This document shows positions 1-6,980 of a DNA stretch of 41,079 nt, piece by piece. A program made the translations under genes and the position numbers. The notes beneath the pieces are model-generated. The model had not been told where the DNA came from. It did not search any database and saw only the letters and a program-made list of their open reading frames with translations. How positions within the stretch are numbered: the stretch's first letter is position 1; each line of letters opens with the position of its first letter. The DNA is taken from the NCBI GenBank assembly GCA_963575655.1, contig CAUYTY010000181.1:1-41079 (forward strand). The letters run 5' to 3'. This stretch comes from Gammaproteobacteria bacterium. Lineage in GTDB: Bacteria; Pseudomonadota; Gammaproteobacteria; CAIRSR01.

Positions 1-186
1 AGCGGAACAGCGCCTCCTTATGGAGGAATTAAATGCCTCGGCATGATTGGCGTGGATTTCCTTATTGGTAATATTTTGGATGGTTCGGGGATGTTCCGCG
101 TGAGGTATTTCGTATTTAGAACGTTTCCGGCCTCGCTTATGATTTTGTCTTCCCTTATTCTTAATTCTTATTTTAATTCCTTCACG
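1..186 (-). pseudogene. Transposase C-terminal fragment, partial first copy in the array
   Basis: This is the upstream part of the transposase 3' fragment described at 358-732, cut by the window edge. Read on the minus strand it gives the basic stretch with HKRGRKRSKYE followed by NKEIHANHAEAFN. It abuts the IS1 end at 187. Confidence 0.75.
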
Positions 187-297
187 GGTGGTGTTCCAGA
201 CCTGGATATGGCCAGTAATGTTCCATAATTTAGATATTTTTCAGACTAAGACGCCAAATTCATAGCGATTTATGAAGAGACCAATCACAATATCATG
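187..297 (-). mobile_element. IS1-family terminal fragment (111 bp), first copy
   Basis: Starts with the IS1 terminal repeat GGTGGTGTTCCAGACC and carries the last codons of insB. It is identical base for base to 15489-15599 of the IS1 copy further on. It joins the next transposase fragment with no gap. Confidence 0.88.
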
Positions 298-357
298 GGG
301 ACTGGTTCAGTCTGATTCCATCCTAACTGACTGATTATTATTGTGGGAGTCGATCCA

Positions 358-732
358 TTAGGCGGTTTTCTGGATCATTAAAATCTGCTCCCAGGAAAAT
401 CTTTTTTCTATAACACCTAAAGAAACCGCAGGAACTTGTTTAGTGGTGAAATGTATCCGGATAAAGTTATGGACAATCCAAACACCATCCAATACCCGCT
501 GGAGGCCTGATTTATTTTTTGCATACATATTCGTCCTGCGTCGGTAAGCGGAACAGCGCCTCCTTATGGAGGAATTAAATGCCTCGGCATGATTGGCGTG
601 GATTTCCTTATTGGTAATATTTTGGATGGTTCGGGGATGTTCCGCGTGAGGTATTTCGTATTTAGAACGTTTCCGGCCTCGCTTATGATTTTGTCTTCCC
701 TTATTCTTAATTCTTATTTTAATTCCTTCACG
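358..732 (-). pseudogene. C-terminal fragment of a zinc-ribbon DDE (IS1-like) transposase
   Basis: Minus-strand translation stays open for about 125 codons and stops at 358-360. It contains a basic segment, then HANHAEAFNSSIRRR, NKSGLQRVLDGVWIVHNFIR and HFTTKQVPAVSLG before the stop. I recognise this as the C-terminal part of a DDE transposase type whose N-terminus is a zinc ribbon; a matching N-terminal part lies at 5148-5444. The outer 60 bp (298-357) carry the element end, GGGACTGGTTCAGTCTGATTC. The family assignment comes from memory of homologues and is not a search result. The N-terminal two thirds are missing, so the copy is dead. Confidence 0.75.
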
Positions 733-843
733 GGTGGTGTTCCAGACCTGGATATGGCCAGTAATGTTCCATAATTTAGATATTTTTCAGACTAAGACGC
801 CAAATTCATAGCGATTTATGAAGAGACCAATCACAATATCATG
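733..843 (-). mobile_element. IS1-family terminal fragment (111 bp), second copy
   Basis: Exact repeat of 187-297 in the second array unit, with the same IS1 terminal repeat and insB tail. Confidence 0.88.
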
Positions 844-903
844 GGGACTGGTTCAGTCTGATTCCATCCTAACTGACTGATTATTATTGTGGGAGTCGAT
901 CCA

Positions 904-1197
904 TTAGGCGGTTTTCTGGATCATTAAAATCTGCTCCCAGGAAAATCTTTTTTCTATAACACCTAAAGAAACCGCAGGAACTTGTTTAGTGGTGAAATGT
1001 ATCCGGATAAAGTTATGGACAATCCAAACACCATCCAATACCCGCTGGAGGCCTGATTTATTTTTTGCATACATATTCGTCCTGCGTCGGTAAGCGGAAC
1101 AGCGCCTCCTTATGGAGGAATTAAATGCCTCGGCATGATTGGCGTGGATTTCCTTATTGGTAATATTTTGGATGGTTCGGGGATGTTCCGCGTGAGG
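904..1197 (-). pseudogene. Transposase C-terminal fragment, third copy, truncated
   Basis: Same coding fragment as 358-732, with its stop at 904-906. The copy ends at 1197, where GCGTGAGG is shared with the start of the following dapF-derived piece, so the exact breakpoint lies within 1190-1197. Confidence 0.75.
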
Positions 1198-1236
1198 AGG
1201 GGCTGACCAACCGAGACCGTATCGTGGTAGAAACTG
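1190..1236 (+). repeat. 47-bp inverted copy of an internal dapF segment
   Basis: Positions 1190-1236 are the exact reverse complement of 2387-2433 inside dapF (the [15 protein letters not shown] coding stretch). The first eight bases are also the last eight bases of the repeat array, so the junction has 8-bp microhomology. On its other side it is fused to the hypF fragment. Confidence 0.93.
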
Positions 1237-1553
1237 TCGGCGGGTAGATGGATATCAGCGATGTCATGCGACTGGCTGTTGCGAATAGAGAAATCTATTA
1301 TGTATTCGATCTGGCAATCCTCGACAATCAATGGACCAGGCACCGATAGCGGTGGGGCATCATCCAGCAGTGCCTTACTGAAATGCTGGAGCTGGGTTGG
1401 TGACCCTTCGGCATGGATTTCTACTACTCCATTGCTATTGCGGACCCATCCTTGAATCCCGTAGTGGTACGCCAAACGGTAGACAAAGGGTCGAAAGCCT
1501 ACGCCCTGTACTCGACCGTGTATTACCAATCGGCGAGCGCAACGGTCAGCCAT
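1237..1553 (-). pseudogene. hypF: HypF N-terminal fragment (acylphosphatase domain only)
   Basis: HypF is the carbamoyltransferase that makes the thiocarbamate used to build the CN ligands of [NiFe] hydrogenases. Full proteins are about 750 residues. Here only about 105 residues remain. They contain the acylphosphatase-like signature GRVQGVGFRPFVYRLA near residue 13 and GWVRNSNGVVEIHAEG, ending at HLPAD, which in HypF lies just before the zinc-finger region. The reading frame then runs into the inverted dapF piece and the transposase remnant, so the YrdC-like and Kae1-like domains are absent. The start at 1553 fits the family N-terminus. A complete hypD lies at 10851. This stub cannot do HypF chemistry. 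Confidence 0.88.
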
Positions 1554-1850
1554 CGGTAATTACACGCACGCCGCTTGTCCAATAAATGCGACTGGTCTCT
1601 TCATTCGAGAGTATGTAATTCCTCATCACCATGGGAAATTACCAGTTACCACTTTGGGAATGGTATATGGAGAGATTTTGGCTAATTAGTGCCTGGTCGA
1701 AAGCCATCTTGATTGTTCAACCGGGGGTTGAGCGAAGCGATACCCCCGGTATCCTGTAGAAAGAATTAGAAGCAAGAGATATCCACTTGCTGATTCAAGC
1801 TCGAAGTGCAACTCTTGAATTGGTACATGGGGAGATTTTTGTTAATAGAG
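1554..1850. other. Intergenic region with a hairpin and a degenerate repeat
   Basis: No convincing gene. A perfect 9-bp inverted repeat, ACCGGGGGT at 1720-1728 and ACCCCCGGT at 1742-1750, could form a hairpin, but no T-run follows. A motif like TGGTAYATGGRGAGATTTT occurs twice, at 1661 and 1821, suggesting a diverged duplication. Confidence 0.6.
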
Positions 1851-2705
1851 TTAATGACCCGGCAAAACGACCGTGCCATCAAAGACACGCATAGCGGGGC
1901 CGGTCATAAGTATTGATTCCTGCTCCCCAGGCCAGTGAATGGTCAACCGTCCGCCGAGAAGGTCGACAATTACGCGCGGGTCCAGGAGTCCTTGACGAAT
2001 GCCTACCGCTACCGCAGCACAGGCACCGGTACCACAGGCCAGGGTTTCCCCGGTGCCACGCTCGTAGACCCGCAACCGGAGGTGTTGGCGGGTAACAACT
2101 TCCATGAACCCTACGTTGACTCGACGTGGGAAACGAGCATGACACTCTAGGGCCGGTCCGAGAGTGGCCACTGCACTATTCGCCACATCATCGACCCGGA
2201 TCACGCAGTGGGGATTACCCATGGACACTGCACCACACGTTATCTCCCGCCCCGCTACCTGTAGCGTGTAGCAAGGGGCCTCTTCCTTCGCGAGAAACGG
2301 AATATCACGCGGGGTGAAGCGCGGCCTCCCCATTTCGACCGTTACCTCGCCATTGGTCTCGACACGCAAGACGATATCCCCAGACGCAGTTTCTACCACG
2401 ATACGGTCTCGGTTGGTCAGCCCCTCCTCACGCACGAAGCGGGCAAAACAGCGCGCCCCGTTGCCACATTGCTCGACCTCCCCACCATCTGCATTAAAAA
2501 TGCGATAACGAAAGTCCACCCCTTCCCGGAGACTGCGCTCCACCAACAGCAGTTGGTCACACCCCACCCCAAAGTGACGGTCGGCGAGAAAGCGTACTTG
2601 GGCCGAGGTAAGATCAACGGGCCGACGGAAGGCATCGATGACCACAAAGTCATTGCCAAGACCGTGCATTTTTGCAAAATGTAGTAACTCGTTATGATCG
2701 TTCAT
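1851..2705 (-). CDS. dapF: Diaminopimelate epimerase
   Basis: Cytosolic, cofactor-free epimerase that converts LL- to meso-diaminopimelate for lysine and peptidoglycan. The 284-residue protein has both halves of the fold. The two catalytic cysteines are visible: Cys80 in EQCGNGARC and Cys224 in [10 protein letters not shown]. The start at 2705 ([20 protein letters not shown]) matches the usual family N-terminus. A longer frame up to 2834 exists but would overlap scpB and add non-conserved residues. The gene is divergent from scpB, with 76 bp between the starts that probably hold both promoters. A 47-bp piece of this gene is duplicated in inverted orientation at 1190-1236; the gene itself appears intact. 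Confidence 0.97.
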   Translation of the reverse strand: MNDHNELLHFAKMHGLGNDFVVIDAFRRPVDLTSAQVRFLADRHFGVGCDQLLLVERSLREGVDFRYRIFNADGGEVEQCGNGARCFARFVREEGLTNRDRIVVETASGDIVLRVETNGEVTVEMGRPRFTPRDIPFLAKEEAPCYTLQVAGREITCGAVSMGNPHCVIRVDDVANSAVATLGPALECHARFPRRVNVGFMEVVTRQHLRLRVYERGTGETLACGTGACAAVAVGIRQGLLDPRVIVDLLGGRLTIHWPGEQESILMTGPAMRVFDGTVVLPGH

Positions 2706-2781
2706 AAGTTTTATCTCATGCGGGTAGTGTTGGGCGACATCCGAAAAAGGCCCCGTCCTCAGTATTTTATAAACAGATTTA

Positions 2782-3399
2782 ATGACAAGTGGTGATCCTA
2801 TGGTGTTGATTTCACCAGAACAACTTCTGGCCATTGTCGAGGGTGCCCTTCTGGCAGCGGGTCAGCCGCTGCCTCTGGAGCGCCTAGAAGGGCTCTTCGA
2901 TGAAGGAGGGCGGCCCTCTCGCGAGGAGTTACGCACGGCACTGGCGACGCTGATCCGTGCCTGCGAGGGACGGGGCGTAGAGCTGGTGGAGGTCGCCAGT
3001 GGCTGGCGTTACCAAGTACGGCGCGAATTGGCCCCCTGGGTCGGGCGGCTTTGGGAGGAGCGACCGATACGCTACTCACGCGCCCTGTTGGAGACCATGG
3101 CCCTCATCGCCTACCGCCAGCCAGTAACCCGCGCAGAAATTGAGGAGGTACGAGGGGTGGCGGTGAGTAGCTCGATCATCAAGACCCTTCTGGAACGGGA
3201 ATGGGTCAGAGTTGTTGGTCACCGCGAGGTACCGGGCCGCCCCGCGCTCTACGCCACGACCAAGCGGTTTCTCGATTATTTCAATCTCAAGGGGTTAGGC
3301 GACCTCCCCCCACTGAATGAGCTACGTGACCTCAACGCCATAGCCACAGACCTGGAACGTGGCATCATATTGCCACCGGCAGGAGAACGAGAATCCTGA
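2782..3399 (+). CDS. scpB: Segregation and condensation protein B
   Basis: ScpB is the winged-helix kite subunit that acts with ScpA and SMC to condense and segregate the chromosome. The 205-residue protein has the tandem winged-helix layout. The hallmarks are the N-terminal [18 protein letters not shown], then [25 protein letters not shown] and [23 protein letters not shown] near residue 140-165, and the family-typical C-terminal LPPLNEL. The start could be ATG 2782 or ATG 2800 (MVLISPEQ); neither has a strong Shine-Dalgarno. scpA is not in the window, so the usual scpA-scpB pairing is broken here. It is divergent from dapF. Confidence 0.95.
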   Translation: MTSGDPMVLISPEQLLAIVEGALLAAGQPLPLERLEGLFDEGGRPSREELRTALATLIRACEGRGVELVEVASGWRYQVRRELAPWVGRLWEERPIRYSRALLETMALIAYRQPVTRAEIEEVRGVAVSSSIIKTLLEREWVRVVGHREVPGRPALYATTKRFLDYFNLKGLGDLPPLNELRDLNAIATDLERGIILPPAGERES

Positions 3400-3505
3400 A
3401 CGCGAACAGCAGCAAGGTCATCGGCGTGGCGGCCATCCTGCCTCCGAATCTCATCCATCACCACCAACCACCCACAATTGTTAATAACGTAGCGGAGCAC
3501 TTAGC

Positions 3506-3685
3506 ATGAAAAATGTTGAAATGTCCCTGAAAGAAAATATCCTAACGATTACCGTAGACCTCTCGAAAGAGTTCGGTCCATCGTCTTCCGGGAAAACCAT
3601 CATCATCGCCTCAACTGAGGGAAATAAATCAATCCCAGAGAATGAAGAGATAAAGATCGGACTCAATATTTATAGGAAGAAATGA
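3506..3685 (+). CDS. Small conserved hypothetical protein (59 aa)
   Basis: An open frame of 59 codons starting ATG 3506 and ending TGA 3683-3685, about 105 bp after scpB on the same strand. A GCGGAG-like ribosome site sits about 10 bases before the start. The protein begins MKNVEMSLKENILTITVDL, continues with FGPSSSGKTIIIASTEGN and ends GLNIYRKK. The phrase around SSSGKTIIIAST recurs, from memory, in small uncharacterised proteins of many bacteria. It is not a P-loop ATPase, being far too short. It looks soluble and largely beta-strand. Function unknown. Confidence 0.75.
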   Translation: MKNVEMSLKENILTITVDLSKEFGPSSSGKTIIIASTEGNKSIPENEEIKIGLNIYRKK

Positions 3686-3778
3686 TGTCATGGCTGGCAT
3701 TGTGCTCTAATTAAATGGTAACCGTTCATTCTGCTTCCTGTTGGGATGGGGGTGAACGGCCATTCCATCCGGTACTTA

Positions 3779-3927
3779 GGGCTATCCACTTAACCTGCGA
3801 CACATACCGACGAGGGCAGGCACTTCCTCCAGCCTCGCGGGTGGCTATCTTCTTGAAAACGGGGAGCGAGATACCTACCCCGGTTAGTCGTTGACTTTTA
3901 ATCTGTTGCGGCTTAAGTGGATAGCCC
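3779..3927. mobile_element. MITE-like element with 24-bp terminal inverted repeats
   Basis: Positions 3779-3802 (GGGCTATCCACTTAA core) and 3904-3927 (TTAAGTGGATAGCCC core) are inverted repeats matching at 21 of 24 positions, enclosing about 100 bp without a coding frame. A single related half-site (AGCTATCCACTTA) occurs near 8691. The right end stops just short of the stop codon of the next minus-strand ORF. Confidence 0.6.
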
Positions 3928-3929
3928 CA

Positions 3930-4166
3930 CTACTCCGCCGCTGGGCAAAGAATTTCCACTCGACAAAGTGGATCACCACCTTCGAAGACCAAGGTGTACT
4001 CCAGCATGGGGTCTATGTAGAACTGCGTTATTTTAGAGAGATCGGTGTCTACCTGCTCTTCCTGCAACAACTCATTACCCTGATAGAGACGTATGGTGCC
4101 GGTGGCGCCGACAGGGGTGCAGGTCACGATGAGTATCGGGTCGCTATTGACGGTTTCCTTTGCCAT
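3930..4166 (-). CDS. Hypothetical protein, possibly 5'-truncated
   Basis: Frame of 78 codons, MAKETVNSDPILIVTCTPVG at the N-terminus and VEILCPAAE at the C-terminus. The composition looks like a folded beta-rich domain. I do not recognise it. There is no clear ribosome site, and the frame stays open upstream until the transposon end at 4177. It may therefore be the surviving 3' end of a longer gene interrupted by that element. The stop lies 3 bp from the inverted-repeat element at 3779-3927. Confidence 0.4.
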   Translation of the reverse strand: MAKETVNSDPILIVTCTPVGATGTIRLYQGNELLQEEQVDTDLSKITQFYIDPMLEYTLVFEGGDPLCRVEILCPAAE

Positions 4167-4236
4167 ATCCAGGCGCGGGACTGGTTCAGCCTGATTCCAT
4201 CCTAACTGACTGATTATTATTGTGGGAGTCGATCCA

Positions 4237-4498
4237 TTAGGCGGTTTTCTGGATCATTAAAATCTGCTCCCAGGAAAATCTTTTTTCTATAACACCTAAA
4301 GAAACCGCAGGAACTTGTTTAGTGGTGAAATGTATCCGGATAAAGTTATGGACAATCCAAACACCATCCAATACCCGCTGGAGGCCTGATTTATTTTTTG
4401 CATACATATTCGTCCTGCGTCGGTAAGCGGAACAGCGCCTCCTTATGGAGGAATTAAATGCCTCGGCATGATTGGCGTGGGTTTCCTTATTGGTAATA
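4237..4498 (-). pseudogene. Transposase C-terminal fragment in composite A
   Basis: Same C-terminal coding segment as in the 546-bp array (HANHAEAFN to the stop at 4237-4239), cut at 4498 by the IS630 end. Confidence 0.7.
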
Positions 4499-4676
4499 TA
4501 GCAAAGCCACCATAAAATGATTACGCATAATTTGCGAAGACTTCCTCGGTAGTACGGCGTTCTCTTTTGTCAATCGCCTTTAATTGCGCCCACTTATGTT
4601 CGATGGGATTGAAATCTGGTGAATAAGGGGGTAAATATTCCAGAATATGGCCCGCATTTTTGATGGCTTGTTGAAT
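4499..4676 (-). pseudogene. IS630-family transposase 3' fragment in composite A
   Basis: Contains the IS630 DDE C-terminal block LEYLPPYSPDFNPIEHKWAQ and the end FANYA. The outer end TATAGCAAAGCCACC matches the terminal repeat of the fuller copy at 26993-27726. The coding sequence is lost at 4676, where the next inverted-repeat element begins. Confidence 0.85.
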
Positions 4677-4778
4677 AGACCTTATCGGAAACCCCCTACC
4701 TAGCTCTGCCGGACAACGCAACCTCATGATTTATATTGACTGTGGTGGGTGATGAGGAGGTTTCCGATAAGGTCTATT
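4674..4778. mobile_element. Miniature element with perfect 20-bp terminal inverted repeats
   Basis: AATAGACCTTATCGGAAACC at 4674-4693 is the exact reverse complement of 4759-4778. About 65 bp lie between, with no ORF. It sits inside the IS630 remnant. The parent family is not certain; the ends resemble those of some IS5-type elements. Confidence 0.7.
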
Positions 4779-4953
4779 TTATACCAATAAAAGGGACCGC
4801 CAGTGTAAAGTTGCAATAACCCGTGTAGGACGCAGTGAAGAATGAATTACATCATTCGCGTCACGCCCCATCCTTGATAACTATCTCAGGGGCACACACC
4901 CAATCCAGGAAAAAATATTGGGGCCAGGTCTTGCAATCAAGCATATACTAGAT
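4779..4953. other. Non-coding relic with an IS256-type end
   Basis: No gene. Positions 4797-4814 read TGTAAAGTTGCAATAACC. This is the reverse complement, with one base deleted, of the sequence just after the IS256-type transposase relic at 28034-28052. It may be the opposite end of such an element. AAAATATTGG-G--CAGGTCTT near 4910 also recurs near 9748. Confidence 0.4.
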
Positions 4954-5100
4954 AACCCAAGTTGCCACCTACTTGCCCCCTCCCCAGCCCTCCCCGTAAA
5001 CGGGGAGGGAGTAGACCGCAGACCTCCCCCCGTTTACGGGGGGATTGAGGGGGGACGATTGGATGCGATCCCGAATTTTGAATAGGTGGCAACTTGGATT
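4954..5100. mobile_element. MITE family 'TAACCCAAGTTGCCACCT', copy A
   Basis: Ends are inverted repeats (AACCCAAGTTGCCACCT and its complement). Internally there are two strong palindromes, CTCCCCGTAAACGGGGAG and CCCCCGTTTACGGGGGG. A close copy is at 12545-12690, and decayed ends occur near 16603 and 34350. Here it has landed in the IS relic at 5101-5533. Confidence 0.85.
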
Positions 5101-5533
5101 ATTTAGAACGTTTCCGGCCTCGCTTACGATTTTGTCTTCCCTTATTCTTATTTCTTATTTTCAATTTCTAATAACGTATTTTTTGCTATTTCAAAAAGTC
5201 GGCAGGCAGCGTTAAGGCCAATTCCCTCACTTCGCGCCTGGAGTACCTTTGCAATCAGGCTTATGGGTTTTTTTATATTCTCCATAAATGTTCCTTTTGT
5301 TTCTGAAAAAACATTCCGACAGCTATTGCATTCATAAAGATTTCTGCTGCCGTTGCTGGATGTATTATAAGTTTTGGAGATACGGCAGTCTTCAGAATTG
5401 CAATGAAGGCAGCGGATTGTGGTCAACATTAAGAGCTTCTTCAAATTATCAGGAAATGGGATGATTTTAGCTTAAGATAGAATAGTGTATAATTTTCAAT
5501 CGATTATAGCAAGAATCAAAATAGACCAGTGCC
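5101..5533 (-). mobile_element. Internally deleted IS with zinc-ribbon transposase
   Basis: This is the same IS type as in the 546-bp array. 5101-5157 repeats the array segment coding the basic stretch, and the other end at 5525-5533 (rc GGCACTGGTC..TTTGATTC) pairs with the array end GGGACTGGTTC..CTGATTC. The middle of the transposase is deleted, and the 3' end is replaced by the MITE at 4954-5100. The 5' end of this IS is fused to the JAB-E1 gene. Confidence 0.7.
5148..5444 (-). pseudogene. Zinc-ribbon transposase, N-terminal part
   Basis: 98-residue frame with a C2C2 zinc ribbon (CLHCNSEDC at 13-21 and CNSC at 39-42), then FSETKGTFMENIKKPISLIA and a helix-turn-helix-like stretch ending AKNTLLEIENKK. 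In the intact family the catalytic DDE core would follow. Here the frame jumps straight to the late basic region and stops, so the catalytic core is missing. Confidence 0.7.
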
Positions 5534-6683
5534 GGCGACACTCACCCACCGCCTCGATGTGGATACCCTCGTGGATGTACATACCCATCCGTTCCAGAGT
5601 AAAGGCGTCGCCTTCTCAGGAGTCGATGACCGCGACGAACGCCGCTTTGCCGCGTTTATCAAGGAACGCTTTGATAATGTTCACTACGCCAGTATCGTTT
5701 TGTCTCGAAGTGACTATGCCGCCCGTTTGTGGCAGCCCAATCCCGGTGGCCCCCAACCCCAGCGCGCCGAGCTACGCACCCAAACGGCCTCGGAGGCGTG
5801 GCCTGCTTCTGATCGTCCACGACCCCAGGCGGAATTTCCGGACGACGGTCTAGATCACTTAGATCACCCCTTCTCGCGCTCCGTGCTAGCGTTAGGAGCG
5901 GATAACCTGCGGCGCATTATGGATGGTCAACAAATCGTCGTCGCGGGCGTGGGCGGGTTGGGGTCGCTCATCGCCGAAAATTTAGTGCAGATGGGGTTTC
6001 AGCATCTCCATCTTATCGATCCCGATCGGCTGGAACCCAGTAACCTCAATCGTATCGTCGGAGCTACCTATTCCCAGGCCCGACGCGGTCATCTCAAGGT
6101 AGAATCCGTAGCCCGCCACTTACGACGCATTAATCCCCAAGCCTGCATCGAGACCCATGCCATATCTCTGGATGATCCTGCCCTGGAATCTGTGATTGCA
6201 CCTTGCGATTGGATATTGCTGTCCACCGATACCCATAACAGTCGTCACCGTGCCCAGAGTTTGGCCTTACGTTTTTTTGTGCCACTCATCGCCGCCGGAG
6301 TAAACATCACCGTGCGTGACGGCGTTATTACCGACATGAGTGGAGAAGTTATTCTCACCCGAGCGGGTGATGGCCTATGCCTGAACTGCCTTGGACGTAT
6401 CGACCCTCGTCGATTGGTCGCCGAAACCCATCCAGATTCCGCCGTCCGCGATGGATTGGTGCAACGTGGCTATGTCTCGGGTCTTGACGTGAAGGAACCC
6501 GCAGTCAAAACTCTCAACGCCATCCTCGCCGCCTTAGCGGTGGAAACATTAGTGGATCAATACACCGGACGCCGCCGGAATCCACCCATATTGGTCTACG
6601 AAAACAACTGCCACAGCACCATTTATCCAGACGAAGAAAGTCTCGCAAATCGGCCAAAGGTTTGCTTCGCATGTTCGGTGTAA
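5529..6683 (+). CDS. JAB-E1 (ThiF-like) fusion protein, 5'-truncated by an IS
   Basis: The frame opens with a GTG inside the IS terminal repeat, so the natural start is lost. Residues 15-37 carry the JAMM zinc-protease motif (HTHPF at 18-22, then FSGVDDRD), but the upstream part with the catalytic Glu is missing. Residues 133-384 form an E1-like adenylyltransferase: nucleotide loop GVGGLG at 140-145, DPDRLEPSNLNR at 164-175, and two CxxC pairs (CLNC 284-287, CFAC 379-382) likely to bind zinc. Such JAB-E1 fusions occur in bacterial ubiquitin-like conjugation operons, several of which act in phage defence. Partner E2 and ubiquitin-like genes are not visible here. Probably non-functional as a peptidase; the E1 half is intact. 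Confidence 0.8.
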   Translation: MPATLTHRLDVDTLVDVHTHPFQSKGVAFSGVDDRDERRFAAFIKERFDNVHYASIVLSRSDYAARLWQPNPGGPQPQRAELRTQTASEAWPASDRPRPQAEFPDDGLDHLDHPFSRSVLALGADNLRRIMDGQQIVVAGVGGLGSLIAENLVQMGFQHLHLIDPDRLEPSNLNRIVGATYSQARRGHLKVESVARHLRRINPQACIETHAISLDDPALESVIAPCDWILLSTDTHNSRHRAQSLALRFFVPLIAAGVNITVRDGVITDMSGEVILTRAGDGLCLNCLGRIDPRRLVAETHPDSAVRDGLVQRGYVSGLDVKEPAVKTLNAILAALAVETLVDQYTGRRRNPPILVYENNCHSTIYPDEESLANRPKVCFACSV

Positions 6684-6735
6684 TTGTATATTCCTTTCAA
6701 CATTCTCTATGCCTTCCCCCCAAAGAGAATCTGCC

Positions 6736-6915
6736 ATGTCTATCCCCGAGCTTATCCAATGCATCCTCGACGCCACACCCTCAGACCAAGAAATTTATCT
6801 GTTACGCAAGTCTAATATCCTAGACGAGAACGGTTATTACCGCACACGATTCTTTTCCGAAAAAACGTATGGAAACCCAAGGAAGCTATCCAGCACCAGC
6901 TTACCGGGGGGCTAA
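6736..6915 (+). CDS. Small hypothetical protein downstream of the JAB-E1 gene
   Basis: 59 codons beginning MSIPELIQCILDATPSDQEI, preceded by AAAGAGAA as a ribosome site and 52 bp after the JAB-E1 stop on the same strand. The first 43 residues look like real protein. After FFSEKT the frame becomes low quality, while the +1 frame continues as METQGSYPAPAYRGANQF, so a frameshift or truncation near 6868 is likely. Not recognised. From its position it may be the remains of a partner gene of the same operon. Confidence 0.45.
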   Translation: MSIPELIQCILDATPSDQEIYLLRKSNILDENGYYRTRFFSEKTYGNPRKLSSTSLPGG

Positions 6916-6980
6916 TCAATTCATACTCTCAGGATTTATAGAAAATAGGTGTGTGAAGGATTGCGCAAATAAATTGCACC

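Larger units (their letters stand above)
1..1197. repeat. Tandem array of a 546-bp unit (about 2.2 copies)
   Basis: The sequence from position 1 recurs at 547 and again at 1093 without visible differences, until the third copy breaks off at 1197. Each unit joins 435 bp of the 3' end of a zinc-ribbon DDE transposase gene (minus strand, e.g. 298-732) to 111 bp of an IS1 end (e.g. 187-297). The window begins inside the array, so its full length is unknown. The third copy passes directly into a short inverted dapF fragment. The only plus-strand ORFs in the unit lie antisense to the transposase remnant and are not genes. Confidence 0.95.
4177..4778. repeat. Nested IS composite, copy A (about 602 bp)
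   Basis: Nearly identical to 37451-38052, with one difference seen (c at 4190 against t at 37464). It is built of three parts: a 3' end of the zinc-ribbon DDE transposase (4177-4498), an IS630-type 3' end inserted at a TA (4499-4676), and a small inverted-repeat element (4674-4778). Identity stops exactly at the outer repeat, and the flanks differ. Confidence 0.93.

Noticed and set aside
43-774. Identical 61-codon plus-strand ORFs at 43-228 and 589-774
   Set aside because: They lie antisense to the transposase fragment in each repeat unit and end in the IS1 end; no ribosome site and no family likeness.
1-1197. Array considered as CRISPR or a satellite
   Set aside because: The unit is 546 bp without spacers and is fully explained by two IS ends.
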